A stretch of DNA of 64,000 nt from Hyphomicrobiales bacterium. Its GTDB lineage: Bacteria; Pseudomonadota; Alphaproteobacteria; Rhizobiales; Beijerinckiaceae. The translations under genes were made by a program, and so were the position numbers. Position 1 is the first letter of the stretch; every line of letters starts with the position of its first letter. Positions 46,813-57,700 of the stretch are shown here, piece after piece. The stretch is from NCBI GenBank assembly GCA_900466745.1, contig UBNE01000008.1, forward strand, positions 1 through 64,000, written 5' to 3'. The notes under the pieces are model-generated. The model worked only from the letters and a program-made list of their open reading frames with translations. It had not been told where the DNA came from and searched no databases.

Positions 46813-47071
46813 GATCTCGTCCTCTCAGGCAGGCGGAGCGGCTGCATTGAGCGTCAGAACGCGCGGCGCTGCAACCGTGAGACCGCCATTGAAAGCGGCC
46901 ATTGAAAGCGGATCGAGATCCATAGGCCGGCCCCACGCGCCGGCGCATCCTTTACGCGCATGACTTGCACGCGATTCCCGCGGTGGTAGCCTGCGCGCCG
47001 TTCAGCACCGTCATCAGCCCGAAGCCTGCGCCGGCGATGCTGGAGCCTCCGGCCGACGAAGAGGATCGACG

Positions 47072-50000
47072 ATGAGCCTGCTTTCCCGCCTCCTGCTCGC
47101 GCTCTGCCTGACCTTCGCGGCGGCGCCGGCCTTCGCTCAGAAGGCCTATGTCCGCAACGATCTCGCTGCCGACGGGCTGAGGCTGGAGGAGCGGCTGAAG
47201 CGCGAGGTCACGGCTGGCAACCGTTCGGTCGTCGACCTCGTCCGCGCCGGCGACATCGTGCTCGGACGCGGCGATGCCCGCGGCGCCCTGCCGCTGGCCA
47301 ATGCCGCCGTCGTCGCGGATTCGAGCAATGCCGCCGCCTGGCGCCTGATGGCGCGCGCCGCCATCGGCATCGAGCCGCGCGACTATCGCGAGCGTTGGGA
47401 ACTGCGCGAGCGTGCCATCACAGCCGCCTATCTCGCCTACCAGCGCGCCGCCAACCGCACGGAGGAAGCCGCCTCCCTGGGCGTGCTCGCCCAGACCTTC
47501 GAGAAATACGAGCTCTGGCGCCCTGCGCTGACGACCTATCGCCTCAGCCTCGATCTCGCCGCCAACGCCTCGCTGCAGAAAAGCTATGAGGAGCTGCGCG
47601 AGAAGCGCGGCTTCCGCCTGCTGGCGAACCAGGTCGATTCCGACGCGGCGAGCCCGCGCGCCTGCTTCGAATTCTCCGAGCCGCTCGCCCGCGGCAATCT
47701 CGATTTCGCCCCTTACGTCGCGATCTCGGGCGGGTCAGGCGATTTCGCCGTCAGCGGCGAGGAGCGCCAGATCTGCGTCGACGGCCTGCGCCATGGCGAG
47801 CGCTACGCCATCGTCATCCGCCAGGGCGTGCCCTCCGCCATCCCCGACGAGACGCTGCAGAAATCCGCCGATTACGAAATCTATGTCCGCGACCGCACGC
47901 CCTCCGTGCGCTTCACCGGCAAGAACTATGTCCTGCCGCGCACCGGCCAGCAGGGCATTCCGGTCGTCTCGGTCAACACCGGCAAGCTCGATCTCGAGGT
48001 GATGCGGATCGGCGACCGCAACCTGATCAACTCGGTCCAGTCCGAGGACTTCCTGAGCCAGCTCGGCTCCTGGTCGGCCCGGCAGATCGCCTCCGACAAG
48101 GGCCAGCGCGTCTGGACCGGAACGATGGAGGTGAAGCCCGAGCTCAACAAGGACGTCGTCACCGCCTTCCCGGTGGTCGAGGCCGTCGGTTCCCTGAAGC
48201 CCGGTGTCTATGTGATGTTCGCCAAGCCTTCGGGCGGCCCCGCCCCGGCGCCGAACGACGACGCCAGCGATTCCTATGACGACGGCACCACCCGCGCGAC
48301 GCAATGGTTCGTCGTCTCCGATCTTGGCCTGACCTCCTTCTCGGGGCCGGACGGCGTGCATGTGCTCGCCCGCTCGCTCGCCGACGCCAAGCCGATCCCG
48401 AATGCCGAGCTGCGCCTGATCGCCCGCAACAACGAGGTGCTCGGCACGGCGAAGACCGACGCCAACGGCTATGCCCGCTTCGACGCCGGCCTCGCCAAGG
48501 GCGAAGGCGGCAATTCGCCGGGCCTCGTCACTGCGGCGCTGGGGGAGGATTACGGCTTCCTCGACCTGAAGCAGACGGCCTTCGACCTCTCCGACCGTGG
48601 GGTGAAGGGTCGCGTCGCCCCCGCAGGGCTCGACGCCTATCTCTACACCGAGCGCGGCGTCTACCGCTCGGGCGAGACGGTCTATCTCACGAGCCTGCTG
48701 CGCGACGCCAAGGGCGCCGCCGTCACCGGCCTCCCCCTGACCATCGTGGTCAAGCGCCCCGACGGCGTCGAATATCGCCGTCGTCAGGTCGAGGATCAGG
48801 GCGCGGGCGGGCGCGCCCATTCGATCCCGCTGATCTCCGGCGCCGCCACCGGCACCTGGCGCGTGCTCGCCTATGCCGACCCGAAGGGGCAGGCCATCGG
48901 CGAGACCTCCTTCCTTGTCGAGGACTACGTCCCCGAACGTCTCGAACTCACCCTGACGCCCAAGGCGCCGGTGCTGCAGGCCGGCGAGCCGGCCGAGCTC
49001 GACGTCAACGCCCGCTATCTCTACGGCGCGCCGGGCTCCGCCCTCGACGTCACCGGCTCGATGACGCTGCGGGCCGCGAGCGCCAGCGCCATCCCCGGCT
49101 TCAAGGATTATCAGGTCGGTCTCACCGACGAATCCTTCGATCCCGTCCAGACCGAGTTCGAGGAGAGCGCCACCACCGACGCCGCCGGCAAGGCGACGAT
49201 CTCGAATCCCGTCCAGCAGGCCGAGACCAACCGGCCGCTCGAAGTCGAGATGACCGTGCGCGTCGGCGAGCCGGGCGGGCGCGCCATCGCCCGTTCCGTC
49301 ACCGTGCCGATCGTGCCCAAGGGCGCCGCCATCGGCGTGAAACAGACCTTCAAGGACGGCGAGCTCGGCAACAACCAGACCGCGACCTTCGACGTCATCA
49401 TGGCGACCGGCGACGGCAAGCGCATCGCGCGGCCGCACGTCAAATGGGTGCTGTCGAAGGTGCGGCGCAACTATCAGTGGTTCTTCAAGGACGGCCGCTG
49501 GAACTATGAGGGTGTCACCACCACGCGGCGCGTCTCGGACGGAGAGGTCGCGGTCTCCGCGACCGAGCCGGCGAAGATCGCCGCCCCCGTCGACTGGGGC
49601 AATTACCGCCTCGACGTGACCTCCGACGGCGCCGAGGAAGCCGCTACCGCCGTCTCCTTCAGCGTCGGCTACGAGAGCGACAAGACGGCGGATACGCCCG
49701 ATGTGCTCGACGTCGCGCTCGACAAGGCCTCCTACGCCAATGGCGAGACCATGCAGGTCCGCCTGTCGCCGCGCTTCTCCGGCAAGGCGACGCTCGCGGT
49801 GATCAGCGACAAGCTCGCCGATATCCGCACGATCGACATCGCCGAGGGCGGCACCACCGCCTCGATTCCGGTGAAGTCGGAATGGGGCGCGAGCGCCTAT
49901 CTCGTCGTGCTCGCGCACCGGCCGATGGACACCGCCGCCAAGCGCCTGCCCGGCCGCGCGATCGGTCTGGCATGGTTCCAGATCGGTAAGGACGAGCGCA

Positions 50001-52330
50001 CGCTCACCGTCGATCTCGGCGCGCCAAAACTGGTGCGGCCGCAATCGACGCTGTCGCTGCCGGTGAAGCTCAGCGGTCTCAAGGCCGGGGAGGACGCCTT
50101 CGTCACGGTCGCCGCCGTCGATGTCGGCATCCTCAACCTCACCCGCTACGAAAGCCCGGACCCGAGCCAGTTCTTCTTCGGCCAGCGCCAGCTCGGCCAC
50201 GACCTGCGCGACCTTTACGGCTACCTGATCGATGGCATGCAGGGCACCCGCGGCACCATCCGCACCGGCGGCGACGCCGCGCCCCAGCTCGATGGCGAGA
50301 AGCCGACGCAGGAGCCGCTCGCCCGCTATTCCGGCGTGGTCAAGGTCGGGGCCGACGGCACGGCGAAGATCGACTTCGACCTGCCCGCCTTCAACGGCAC
50401 GGTGCGCGTCATGGGCGTCGCCTGGTCGGCCGGGCGCACCGGCCAGGCCAGCGCCGACGTGATCGTGCGCGACCAGATCGTGGCGCAGGCGACGCTGCCG
50501 CGCTTCCTCGCCATCGGCGACCAGTCGCGCTTCCACCTCCAGATCGACAATGTCGAGGGGCCGGCCGGCGCCTATACCGTCGATCTCGACGTCAAGGGCC
50601 CGGTCCTCGTCGCCGCCGACGCGACCCACCGCACCGTGCAGCTCGCGGCCGGCGCCAAGACGCAGATGACGATCCCCGTCACCGCCGCCGGCCTCGGCCG
50701 CGCCGAGTTCGATGTGCGCGTCTCCGGGCCGAACGGCATCGGCACGGTGCAGAACCTCGCGGTCAAGGTGCAGCCCTCGGCCGCGACGCTGGCCCGCCGC
50801 ATCGTCCGGGCGATCCCCGGCAATGGCGGCGCGATCACCGTCTCCTCCGACCTCATGGCCGATCTCGTGCCGGGCTCGGGGCAGGTCTCGGTTTCGGTCT
50901 CGCCCTTCGGCTCGCTCGACGTGCCGGCCCTGCTCAAGGCGCTCGACCGCTACCCCTATGGCTGCACCGAGCAGACCGTCTCGCGCGCCCTGCCGCTGCT
51001 GGCGGTCAACCAGCTCGCCTCGATGGAGAACCTCGCCCTCGACGACAATGCCGACGAGCGCGTGCAGAAGGCGATCGAGCGCGTGCTCGCCCGCCAGGGC
51101 GGCAACGGCTCCTTCGGCCTGTGGAGCGTCGGCGGCGACGATCTCTGGCTCGACGCCTTCGTCGCAGACTTCCTGACGCGGGCCCGCGAGCGCCAGTTCG
51201 ACGTGCCGCAGACCGCCTTCAACATGGCGCTGGACCGGCTGCGCAACCAGGTCGTCAACACCGGCGACATCAACAGGGAGGAGGCCGCCGGCATCGCCTA
51301 TGCGCTCTATGTGCTCGCCCGCAACGGCCGGCCGGTGATGGGCGATCTGCGCTATCTCGCCGACAACAAGCTCGGCGATTTCGGCACCCCGCTCGCCCGC
51401 GCCCAGATCGGCGCCGCGCTCTCGGCGCTCGGCGACAGGGCGCGGGGCCGGGCCGCCTTCGGCAGCGCGCTCGGCCTGTTGCAGCAGGCGAGCGATGACG
51501 GGCTCTCGCGCCCCGATTACGGCTCGCGCCTGCGCGACGGCGCCGGCGTGCTCGCCCTGATCGCGGAATCGAACGGCGAGCGCGCCGATATCGGCCGCGC
51601 CGTCTCGATCCTCGACGCCACCCGCAACAGCGCCCGCTACAGCTACACCTCGACGCAGGAGCAGATGTGGATGGTGCTGGCGGCGCAGGCCATGTCCAAG
51701 GAAGCCGAGGGCATGTCGCTGACGGTCGACGGCACGGCCCGCAAGGGCGCCTTCTACCGCACGGTCACGGCCGAGGCGCTGGAGGGCAAGCCGCTGACCA
51801 TCGCCAATCCCGGCGCGGCCAATGCGCAGGCGGTGATCACCGTCGCCGGCATCCCGACCACGCCGGAGCCGGCGCTGAACCAGGGTTTTGGCCTGGAGCG
51901 CGTCATCTACACGATGAAGGGCGAGCGGGCCGATCCGGCGCGCCTGCGCCAGAACGAGCGCTATGTCGTGACCCTCACCGTGACGGAGGGCGCGCCGCGC
52001 TTCGGCCGGCTGCTGCTGGTTGATCCGGTGCCGGCGGGGCTAGAGATCGAGAACGCCAACCTGACCGAGGGCGCCTCGACCGCCGGCCTCGACTGGCTGA
52101 AGCAGGAGGTCTCGCCGGTCCATACCGAGGCGCGCGACGATCGCTTCGTCGCGGCCTTCGAGCGCGCGGGCGCGAAGAGCGACAAGCTCTCCTACACCGT
52201 CGCTTATATCGCGCGGGCCGTCTCGCCCGGCCGCTATGTCGCGCCGGCCGCCGTGATCGAGGACATGTATCGGCCGGATCGCTTCGGCAGGACGGGCTTC
52301 GGCGCGGTGGAGATCAACGCGGCGCGGTAA
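47072..52330 (+). CDS. Bacterial alpha-2-macroglobulin family protein (thioester-containing)
   Basis: A 1752-residue periplasmic protease-trap protein. The signal peptide ends near AFAQK and has no lipobox, unlike E. coli YfhM, which is a lipoprotein. Several MG domains follow, e.g. LDAYLYTERGVYRSGETVYL (20 residues). The thioester site is intact: YPYGCTEQ, Cys near residue 1298, at the start of the helical thioester domain. The protein should trap attacking proteases in the envelope, while PBP1C, encoded 4 bp downstream, repairs peptidoglycan. This gene pair is widespread in Gram-negative bacteria. It starts at ATG 47072, shortly after GAAGAGGA. Confidence 0.94.
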   Translation: MSLLSRLLLALCLTFAAAPAFAQKAYVRNDLAADGLRLEERLKREVTAGNRSVVDLVRAGDIVLGRGDARGALPLANAAVVADSSNAAAWRLMARAAIGIEPRDYRERWELRERAITAAYLAYQRAANRTEEAASLGVLAQTFEKYELWRPALTTYRLSLDLAANASLQKSYEELREKRGFRLLANQVDSDAASPRACFEFSEPLARGNLDFAPYVAISGGSGDFAVSGEERQICVDGLRHGERYAIVIRQGVPSAIPDETLQKSADYEIYVRDRTPSVRFTGKNYVLPRTGQQGIPVVSVNTGKLDLEVMRIGDRNLINSVQSEDFLSQLGSWSARQIASDKGQRVWTGTMEVKPELNKDVVTAFPVVEAVGSLKPGVYVMFAKPSGGPAPAPNDDASDSYDDGTTRATQWFVVSDLGLTSFSGPDGVHVLARSLADAKPIPNAELRLIARNNEVLGTAKTDANGYARFDAGLAKGEGGNSPGLVTAALGEDYGFLDLKQTAFDLSDRGVKGRVAPAGLDAYLYTERGVYRSGETVYLTSLLRDAKGAAVTGLPLTIVVKRPDGVEYRRRQVEDQGAGGRAHSIPLISGAATGTWRVLAYADPKGQAIGETSFLVEDYVPERLELTLTPKAPVLQAGEPAELDVNARYLYGAPGSALDVTGSMTLRAASASAIPGFKDYQVGLTDESFDPVQTEFEESATTDAAGKATISNPVQQAETNRPLEVEMTVRVGEPGGRAIARSVTVPIVPKGAAIGVKQTFKDGELGNNQTATFDVIMATGDGKRIARPHVKWVLSKVRRNYQWFFKDGRWNYEGVTTTRRVSDGEVAVSATEPAKIAAPVDWGNYRLDVTSDGAEEAATAVSFSVGYESDKTADTPDVLDVALDKASYANGETMQVRLSPRFSGKATLAVISDKLADIRTIDIAEGGTTASIPVKSEWGASAYLVVLAHRPMDTAAKRLPGRAIGLAWFQIGKDERTLTVDLGAPKLVRPQSTLSLPVKLSGLKAGEDAFVTVAAVDVGILNLTRYESPDPSQFFFGQRQLGHDLRDLYGYLIDGMQGTRGTIRTGGDAAPQLDGEKPTQEPLARYSGVVKVGADGTAKIDFDLPAFNGTVRVMGVAWSAGRTGQASADVIVRDQIVAQATLPRFLAIGDQSRFHLQIDNVEGPAGAYTVDLDVKGPVLVAADATHRTVQLAAGAKTQMTIPVTAAGLGRAEFDVRVSGPNGIGTVQNLAVKVQPSAATLARRIVRAIPGNGGAITVSSDLMADLVPGSGQVSVSVSPFGSLDVPALLKALDRYPYGCTEQTVSRALPLLAVNQLASMENLALDDNADERVQKAIERVLARQGGNGSFGLWSVGGDDLWLDAFVADFLTRARERQFDVPQTAFNMALDRLRNQVVNTGDINREEAAGIAYALYVLARNGRPVMGDLRYLADNKLGDFGTPLARAQIGAALSALGDRARGRAAFGSALGLLQQASDDGLSRPDYGSRLRDGAGVLALIAESNGERADIGRAVSILDATRNSARYSYTSTQEQMWMVLAAQAMSKEAEGMSLTVDGTARKGAFYRTVTAEALEGKPLTIANPGAANAQAVITVAGIPTTPEPALNQGFGLERVIYTMKGERADPARLRQNERYVVTLTVTEGAPRFGRLLLVDPVPAGLEIENANLTEGASTAGLDWLKQEVSPVHTEARDDRFVAAFERAGAKSDKLSYTVAYIARAVSPGRYVAPAAVIEDMYRPDRFGRTGFGAVEINAAR

Positions 52331-52334
52331 GATT

Positions 52335-54653
52335 GTGAGTGCGCAGGGCGAAAAGACGGGCGCTACGGAACCCCCTCTCCCACCCATCTCGGGCTCGCCC
52401 GAGATGGGCACTTCAGAGTGTCAAAGTCGGCAACAGCCGACTTTGACTGGGGAGAGGGTTGGGGTGAGGCCCGGCGCGACGTGCGTTCGTTTCTCCGCTC
52501 GCCTGACAGCCCTCATTCGTCAGCGCTTCGCGCTGCCACCTTCTCCCCCGAGGGGAGAAGGAGAGCCGCGGCCACGTTTTCGCAAGCTGAAAATCGCCAG
52601 CGGTATCTGCGCGCTCACGCTCGCCGCAGCCACCACCGCCCTCGCCCTCTACATCCACGCCCTCCCCCCGCTCGACCTTTCGGCCGCAGCCGACCGCTCG
52701 ACCGTGGTGCTCGACCGCGAAGGCAGGCTGCTGCGCCCCTTCCTCACCGCCGATGGCCGCTGGAAGCTTCCCGTCACCAGCGACGATGTCGACCCACGCT
52801 ACCTCGCCATGCTCAAGGCCTATGAGGACAAGCGCTTCGATACGCATTCCGGCATCGACCCGCTCGGCCTGGCCCGCGCCGCCGCCCAGATGCTGCGGCA
52901 TGGCCGCGTCGTCTCGGGCGGCTCGACATTGACCATGCAGGTCGCCCGCCTGCTCGAGCCGCAGGACAATCGCACGCTCGCCGCCAAGCTCCGGCAGGCC
53001 GTGCGCGCCGTCGAGCTGGAACATCGCTTCGGCAAGAAGGAGATCCTCGACCTCTATCTCAACCTCGCCCCCTTCGGCGGCAATCTCGAAGGCGTGCGCG
53101 CCGCGAGCTTCGCCTATTTCGGCAAGGAGCCGAAGCGGCTCTCCACCGCCGAGGCGGCGCTGCTCGTCGCCCTGCCGCAATCGCCCGAGACGCGCCGGCC
53201 CGACCGCTTCGCGGAAGCCGTGCGAAAAGCCCGCGCCCGCGTGCTCGCTCGCGTCGAGCGCGCCGGGATCGCCACGGCCGGCGAGGTCATGGCGGCAGGC
53301 GAGGAGGAGATTCCGACCGCGCGCCGCCCCTTCCCGAACCTCAGCCCGCATGTCGCGGAACAGATCGTGGCGGAAGCGCCGGCGCAGCGCGTCCATCGCC
53401 TCAGCCTCGATGCGCGCCTGCAAAAGAGCCTGGAGTCCCTCGCCCGCGAGCGCAGCATGGGGCTCAGCCCCCAGGTCTCCATCGCGATCCTCGCCGTCGA
53501 CAACGACACCGGCGCGGTCCGCGCCTCGGTCGGCGGCGTCGACTACTTCGCCGCCGAGCGCGCCGGCTCGCTCGATCTGACCCGCGCTCTGCGCTCGCCC
53601 GGCTCGGCGCTAAAACCCTTCATCTACGCGCTCGCCTTCGACAACGGCATCGCCCATCCCGAGACGATGCTGGAGGACCGGCCGGCGCGCTACGGCGCCT
53701 ATGTGCCGGAAAATTTCGACATGACCTTCCAGGGCATGGTCAGTGCCCGCAAGGCCTTGCAGCTCTCGCTCAACGTGCCGGCGGTGGAGCTGCTGTCGGC
53801 GCTCGGGCCGCAGCGCTTCCTGTCGCGGCTGCGCGATGCCGGCATCAGCATCGCCATGCCGAAGGAAGGCGGCGCGCCCGGCCTCGCGGTCGGGCTCGGC
53901 GGCCTCGGCATCACGCTTCAGGACCTGACCCGCGCCTATGTCGGGCTGGCACGCGGCGGGCAGATGCTGCCGCTACGCTTTCGGGAGGAGCCACCGGCCG
54001 CCAACGCACCGCCGATCCGTCTCGTCGAGCCGGTCGCGGCCTGGTATGTCGCCGACACGCTGCTCGGCGCGCCGCCGCCGCTCAACGCCGTGCCGGGACG
54101 GATCGCCTACAAGACCGGCACCTCCTATGGCTACCGCGATGCCTGGGCGGTCGGCTTCGACCGCAAGCACACCATCGGCGTCTGGGTCGGCCGGGCCGAT
54201 AACGGCGCGGTGCCGGGCCTCGTGGGCCGCGTAGTGGCGGCACCGATCCTGTTCGACGCCTTCGCCCGCCTCGGCATCGATCCGCGCCCCTTCCCGCAGC
54301 CGCCGGACGCCATCGTCGCGAGCACGAACCACCTGCCGCCGCCATTGCGGCATCTGCGGCAGGACGTGCCCAAGACGGTTGCGGCGATCGCGACCCCCGC
54401 GCTCAAGCTCGCCTTCCCGCCCGACGGCGCCCGCATCGACCTCGCGGCCGACAGCCTCGACGGCCGGGGCCAGCTCAACCTCAAGGCCGCGGGCGGCTCG
54501 CCGCCCTTCACCTGGCTGGTCGACGGCGCCCCGGTGACCGGCCCGCTGCGCCGGCGCGAGGCCGCCTGGCAGCCGCCGGGCAAGGGCTTCATGCGGATTT
54601 CCGTGGTCGATGGGACGGGAGCGAGCGAGAGCGTTTCTGTCCGGCTGCAGTAG
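52335..54653 (+). CDS. pbpC: Penicillin-binding protein 1C (peptidoglycan glycosyltransferase/transpeptidase)
   Basis: A bifunctional murein synthase anchored in the inner membrane. Positions from GTG 52335 (772 residues): membrane helix about 87-107, glycosyltransferase glutamate in AYEDKRFDTHSG (Glu164), transpeptidase SALK (424-427), SLN (478-480), KTGT (593-596) and the C-terminal PBP1C domain (LKLAFPPDGARIDL). The first 80 or so residues are encoded by intergenic-type palindromic repeats and have no family similarity. The frame is open throughout and GTG 52335 lies 4 bp after the alpha-2-macroglobulin stop. No convincing start is seen closer to the helix, so the true N-terminus is uncertain. 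Confidence 0.92.
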   Translation: MSAQGEKTGATEPPLPPISGSPEMGTSECQSRQQPTLTGERVGVRPGATCVRFSARLTALIRQRFALPPSPPRGEGEPRPRFRKLKIASGICALTLAAATTALALYIHALPPLDLSAAADRSTVVLDREGRLLRPFLTADGRWKLPVTSDDVDPRYLAMLKAYEDKRFDTHSGIDPLGLARAAAQMLRHGRVVSGGSTLTMQVARLLEPQDNRTLAAKLRQAVRAVELEHRFGKKEILDLYLNLAPFGGNLEGVRAASFAYFGKEPKRLSTAEAALLVALPQSPETRRPDRFAEAVRKARARVLARVERAGIATAGEVMAAGEEEIPTARRPFPNLSPHVAEQIVAEAPAQRVHRLSLDARLQKSLESLARERSMGLSPQVSIAILAVDNDTGAVRASVGGVDYFAAERAGSLDLTRALRSPGSALKPFIYALAFDNGIAHPETMLEDRPARYGAYVPENFDMTFQGMVSARKALQLSLNVPAVELLSALGPQRFLSRLRDAGISIAMPKEGGAPGLAVGLGGLGITLQDLTRAYVGLARGGQMLPLRFREEPPAANAPPIRLVEPVAAWYVADTLLGAPPPLNAVPGRIAYKTGTSYGYRDAWAVGFDRKHTIGVWVGRADNGAVPGLVGRVVAAPILFDAFARLGIDPRPFPQPPDAIVASTNHLPPPLRHLRQDVPKTVAAIATPALKLAFPPDGARIDLAADSLDGRGQLNLKAAGGSPPFTWLVDGAPVTGPLRRREAAWQPPGKGFMRISVVDGTGASESVSVRLQ
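52372..52457. repeat. Nested palindromic repeat within the 5' part of the pbpC frame
   Basis: Outer arms CCCTCTCCC (52372-52380) and GGGAGAGGG (52449-52457) enclose two perfect hairpins. They are CCCATCTCGGGC/GCCCGAGATGGG (52382-52407) and CAAAGTCGGC/GCCGACTTTG (52421-52444). Together they would fold as a three-way junction. This is the form of a dispersed intergenic repeat. Confidence 0.8.
52539..52561. repeat. Second palindrome in the 5' part of the pbpC frame
   Basis: Perfect 10-bp arms CCTTCTCCCC and GGGGAGAAGG with a 3-base loop. It follows the nested repeat by about 80 bp and lies just before the codons for the membrane anchor. Confidence 0.75.
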
Positions 54654-54667
54654 CAGCGCGCTCGCAG

Positions 54668-54774
54668 CGTCATCCCGCACGCGGTGCTGCTGAGCAGATG
54701 CGGGACCGTACTCGCATAGGGCGCCCTCTCGGCACGCGGTCCCGTGTTTGCGCAGCAGCGCGCACGGGATGACG
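54668..54774. repeat. Palindromic repeat between convergent pbpC and the RND pump
   Basis: Left arm GCGTCATCCCGCACGCGG and GCGGGACCG; right arm CGGTCCCGTG and CGCACGGGATGACGG. It has the same GTCATCCCG ends as the other intergenic elements but a different centre. It may end both transcripts. Confidence 0.75.
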
Positions 54775-54783
54775 GCGGGTATC

Positions 54784-57700
54784 CTACTCCGCCGGCTGCG
54801 GATGGGCGCCGTGCGCCTCCTCATGCCCGCCATGGCGCGAGGCATGGACCTTGCGCGCCAGATAGCTGTAGGCGACCGGCACCACATAGAGCGTCAGCAG
54901 CGTGCCGAAGGTCATGCCGCCGACGATGACCCAGCCGATCTGCGAGCGGCTTTCCGCTCCCGCGCCATGGGCGATGGCGAGCGGCACGGCGCCGAGCACC
55001 ATCGCGCCGGTGGTCATCAGGATCGGGCGCAGGCGCAGCTCCGCGGCTTCGACCAGGGCATCGATCGTCTCCTTGCCCTCCTCGCGGAGCTGGTTGGTGA
55101 ACTCCAGGATCAGGATGCCGTGCTTGGTGATGAGGCCGACCAGCGTGATCAGGCCGATCTGGCTATAGACGTTCATCGTGCCGCCGGAGAGGTAGAGCGC
55201 CGCCAACGCGCCGGTCAGCGAGAGCGGCACCGAGACCATGATGACGACCGGATCGACGAAGCTCTCGAACTGCGCCGCCAGCACCAGATAGATGAAGCCG
55301 AGCGCCAGCAGGAAGACGATGAAGATGCTCGCGCCCGACTGCTTGAACTCGCGGCTCTGGCCGGAATAGTCGACCTGCACCGAGGAGGGCAGCACGCGGG
55401 CCGCGCCGTCCTCCAGCACCTTGAGCGCGTCGCCGAGCGAATAGCCCGGCGCCGGGATCGCGGTGATCGTCGCCGAGCGGAGCTGGTTGAAGCGCACCAG
55501 CTCCTTCGGCGCGACATTCTCCTCGATCTTGACCAGGCTGGAGAGCTGCACCACCGTCCCGCCCCGGCCCATCAGATAGATCGACTGCAGCGCCTGCGGC
55601 GTGTTGCGCTCCGTGCCCTCGACCTGCAGCACGACGTCGTATTGCTTGCTGTTCATGTTGAAGCGCGTCACCTGCCGGCCGCCGAGCAGCGTCTCCATGG
55701 TGCGCCCGACGATGTCGACGCCGACGCCGAGATCGGCGGCGCGCTGCCGGTCGATCGAAACCTTGATCTGCGGCTTGTCGAGGATGAGGTTGGTCTCGAC
55801 ATTGGTCAGGGCCGGCGAGCCGGCGACCTCGGCCATCAGCCGGTCGACATAGCCCCTGATCTGCGTATAGGGCTCCGACGAGCGCAGCACGAACTCGACC
55901 GGCTTGCTGTTGGCGTTGCCCTGGCCGAGCGAGGGCGGATTGGTCGCAAACATGCGGATGCCGGGAATCTGCGACAGCCCCTTGTTGATCTCGGCGACGA
56001 TGTCCTGCTGCTTGCGCTCGCGCTGCTCCCAGGGCTTGAGCCGGGCGAAGCCGATGGCCCGCGTCACGTCGGGGAAGCCGACGATGACGAGATAGGTTTC
56101 GACCTCCTGGATGTTCTTGAAGTAGTTTTCGACCTGCCGGGCGTAGTCGGCGGTGAAGGACAAGGTCGCGCCTTCCGGCGCCACGCCGACGGCGGTGATG
56201 GTGCCGCGATCCTCGACCGGCGCCAGTTCCGAGCGCAGATGCGTGAAGAAGAAATAACCGGCCCCGGCGACGCCGACCGCCAGCAGGACGACGAGCGGGC
56301 GGACGCTGAGCGCACCGCGCAGCGAGGCCTTGTAGCCGCGCGACAGCGCCTCGAAGCCGCGCTCCAGCAGGTTGAACAGCCAGCTATGCTTGTCGTGATG
56401 GCGCAGCAGCTTGGCGCACATCATCGGCGTCAGCGTCAGCGCGACGAAGCCGGAGACCAGCACCGCGCCCGCCAGCGTCAGCGCGAACTCGATGAAGAGC
56501 TTGCCGGTGCGCCCGGTCGAGAAGGCCATCGGCGCATAGACCGCCACCAGCGTCAGCGTCATCGCCACCACGGCGAAGGCGATCTCGTTGATGCCGCGGA
56601 TCGCCGCGGCGGTCGGCTTCATGCCGTCCTCGATATGGCGGTGGACGTTCTCCAGCACCACGATGGCATCGTCGACGACGAGGCCGATGGCGAGCACCAT
56701 CGAAAGCAGCGTCAGCGTGTTCACGGTGAAGCCGAGCGCATACATCAGCGCGAAGGAGCCGATCAGCGAGACGGGGATCGTCACCAGCGGGATCAGCGTC
56801 GCCCGGATCGAGCGCAGGAAGACGAAGATGATCAGCACCACCAGCACGATCGCCTCGAGGATCGTCTGGAAGACCGCCTTGATCGAGCGGTCGATGAAGA
56901 CCGAGGTGTCGTAGGATTTGGCGATCGACATGCCCTGCGGCAGGTCGTCGATGATGCCGGGCAGCGCCTCCTCGATGCCGGCCGAGACGTCGAGCGGATT
57001 GGCCGTCGCCTGCTTGACGATGCCGATCGTCACCGAGGGCGTGCCCTTGAACCAGGCGGCGTTGCGCTCCTCGCGCGCGCCGAGCTCGACCTTGGCGATG
57101 TCCTTCAGCTTGACCGGGAAGCCGTTGGCGTCCTTGACGACGATCTCGCGGAACTCCGCCGGCGCGGTCATGCCGGTCTGCGAGAGCACGGTGAATTCGC
57201 GGTCGTTGCTTTCGATGCGGCCCGACGGGATCTCGATGTTCTGGGCCCTGACCGCGGCCTCCACATCCTGCACGCTGATGTTGTAGGCCGACATGCGGGC
57301 GCGATCGAGCCAGATCCGCATGGCGTATTGGCGCTGGCCGAGAATCCGGACCTCGGCGACGCCGGTGACGTTCTGCACGCGGTCGGAGATGAAGCGGTCG
57401 GCGAAGTCGGTGAGCTCGAGCGGCCCGTGCCGCGAACTGGTCAGCGAGAGATAGAGAATCGGCTGCGCGTCGGCCTCGACCTTGGCGATGACCGGCTCGT
57501 CGATCTCGTCGGGCATGCGGCTGCGCACGCGGCTGACGCGGTCGCGCACGTCGGAGGCCGCGACGTCGGGATCGACGTCCGGCCGGAAACGGACCTGGAT
57601 GAAGCTGCGCTCCTGGCGGCTCGTCGAGGAGATGATCTCGATGCCCTCGATGCCGGCGATCGAGTTCTCCAGGATCTGCGTCACCTGCGTCTCGATGATC

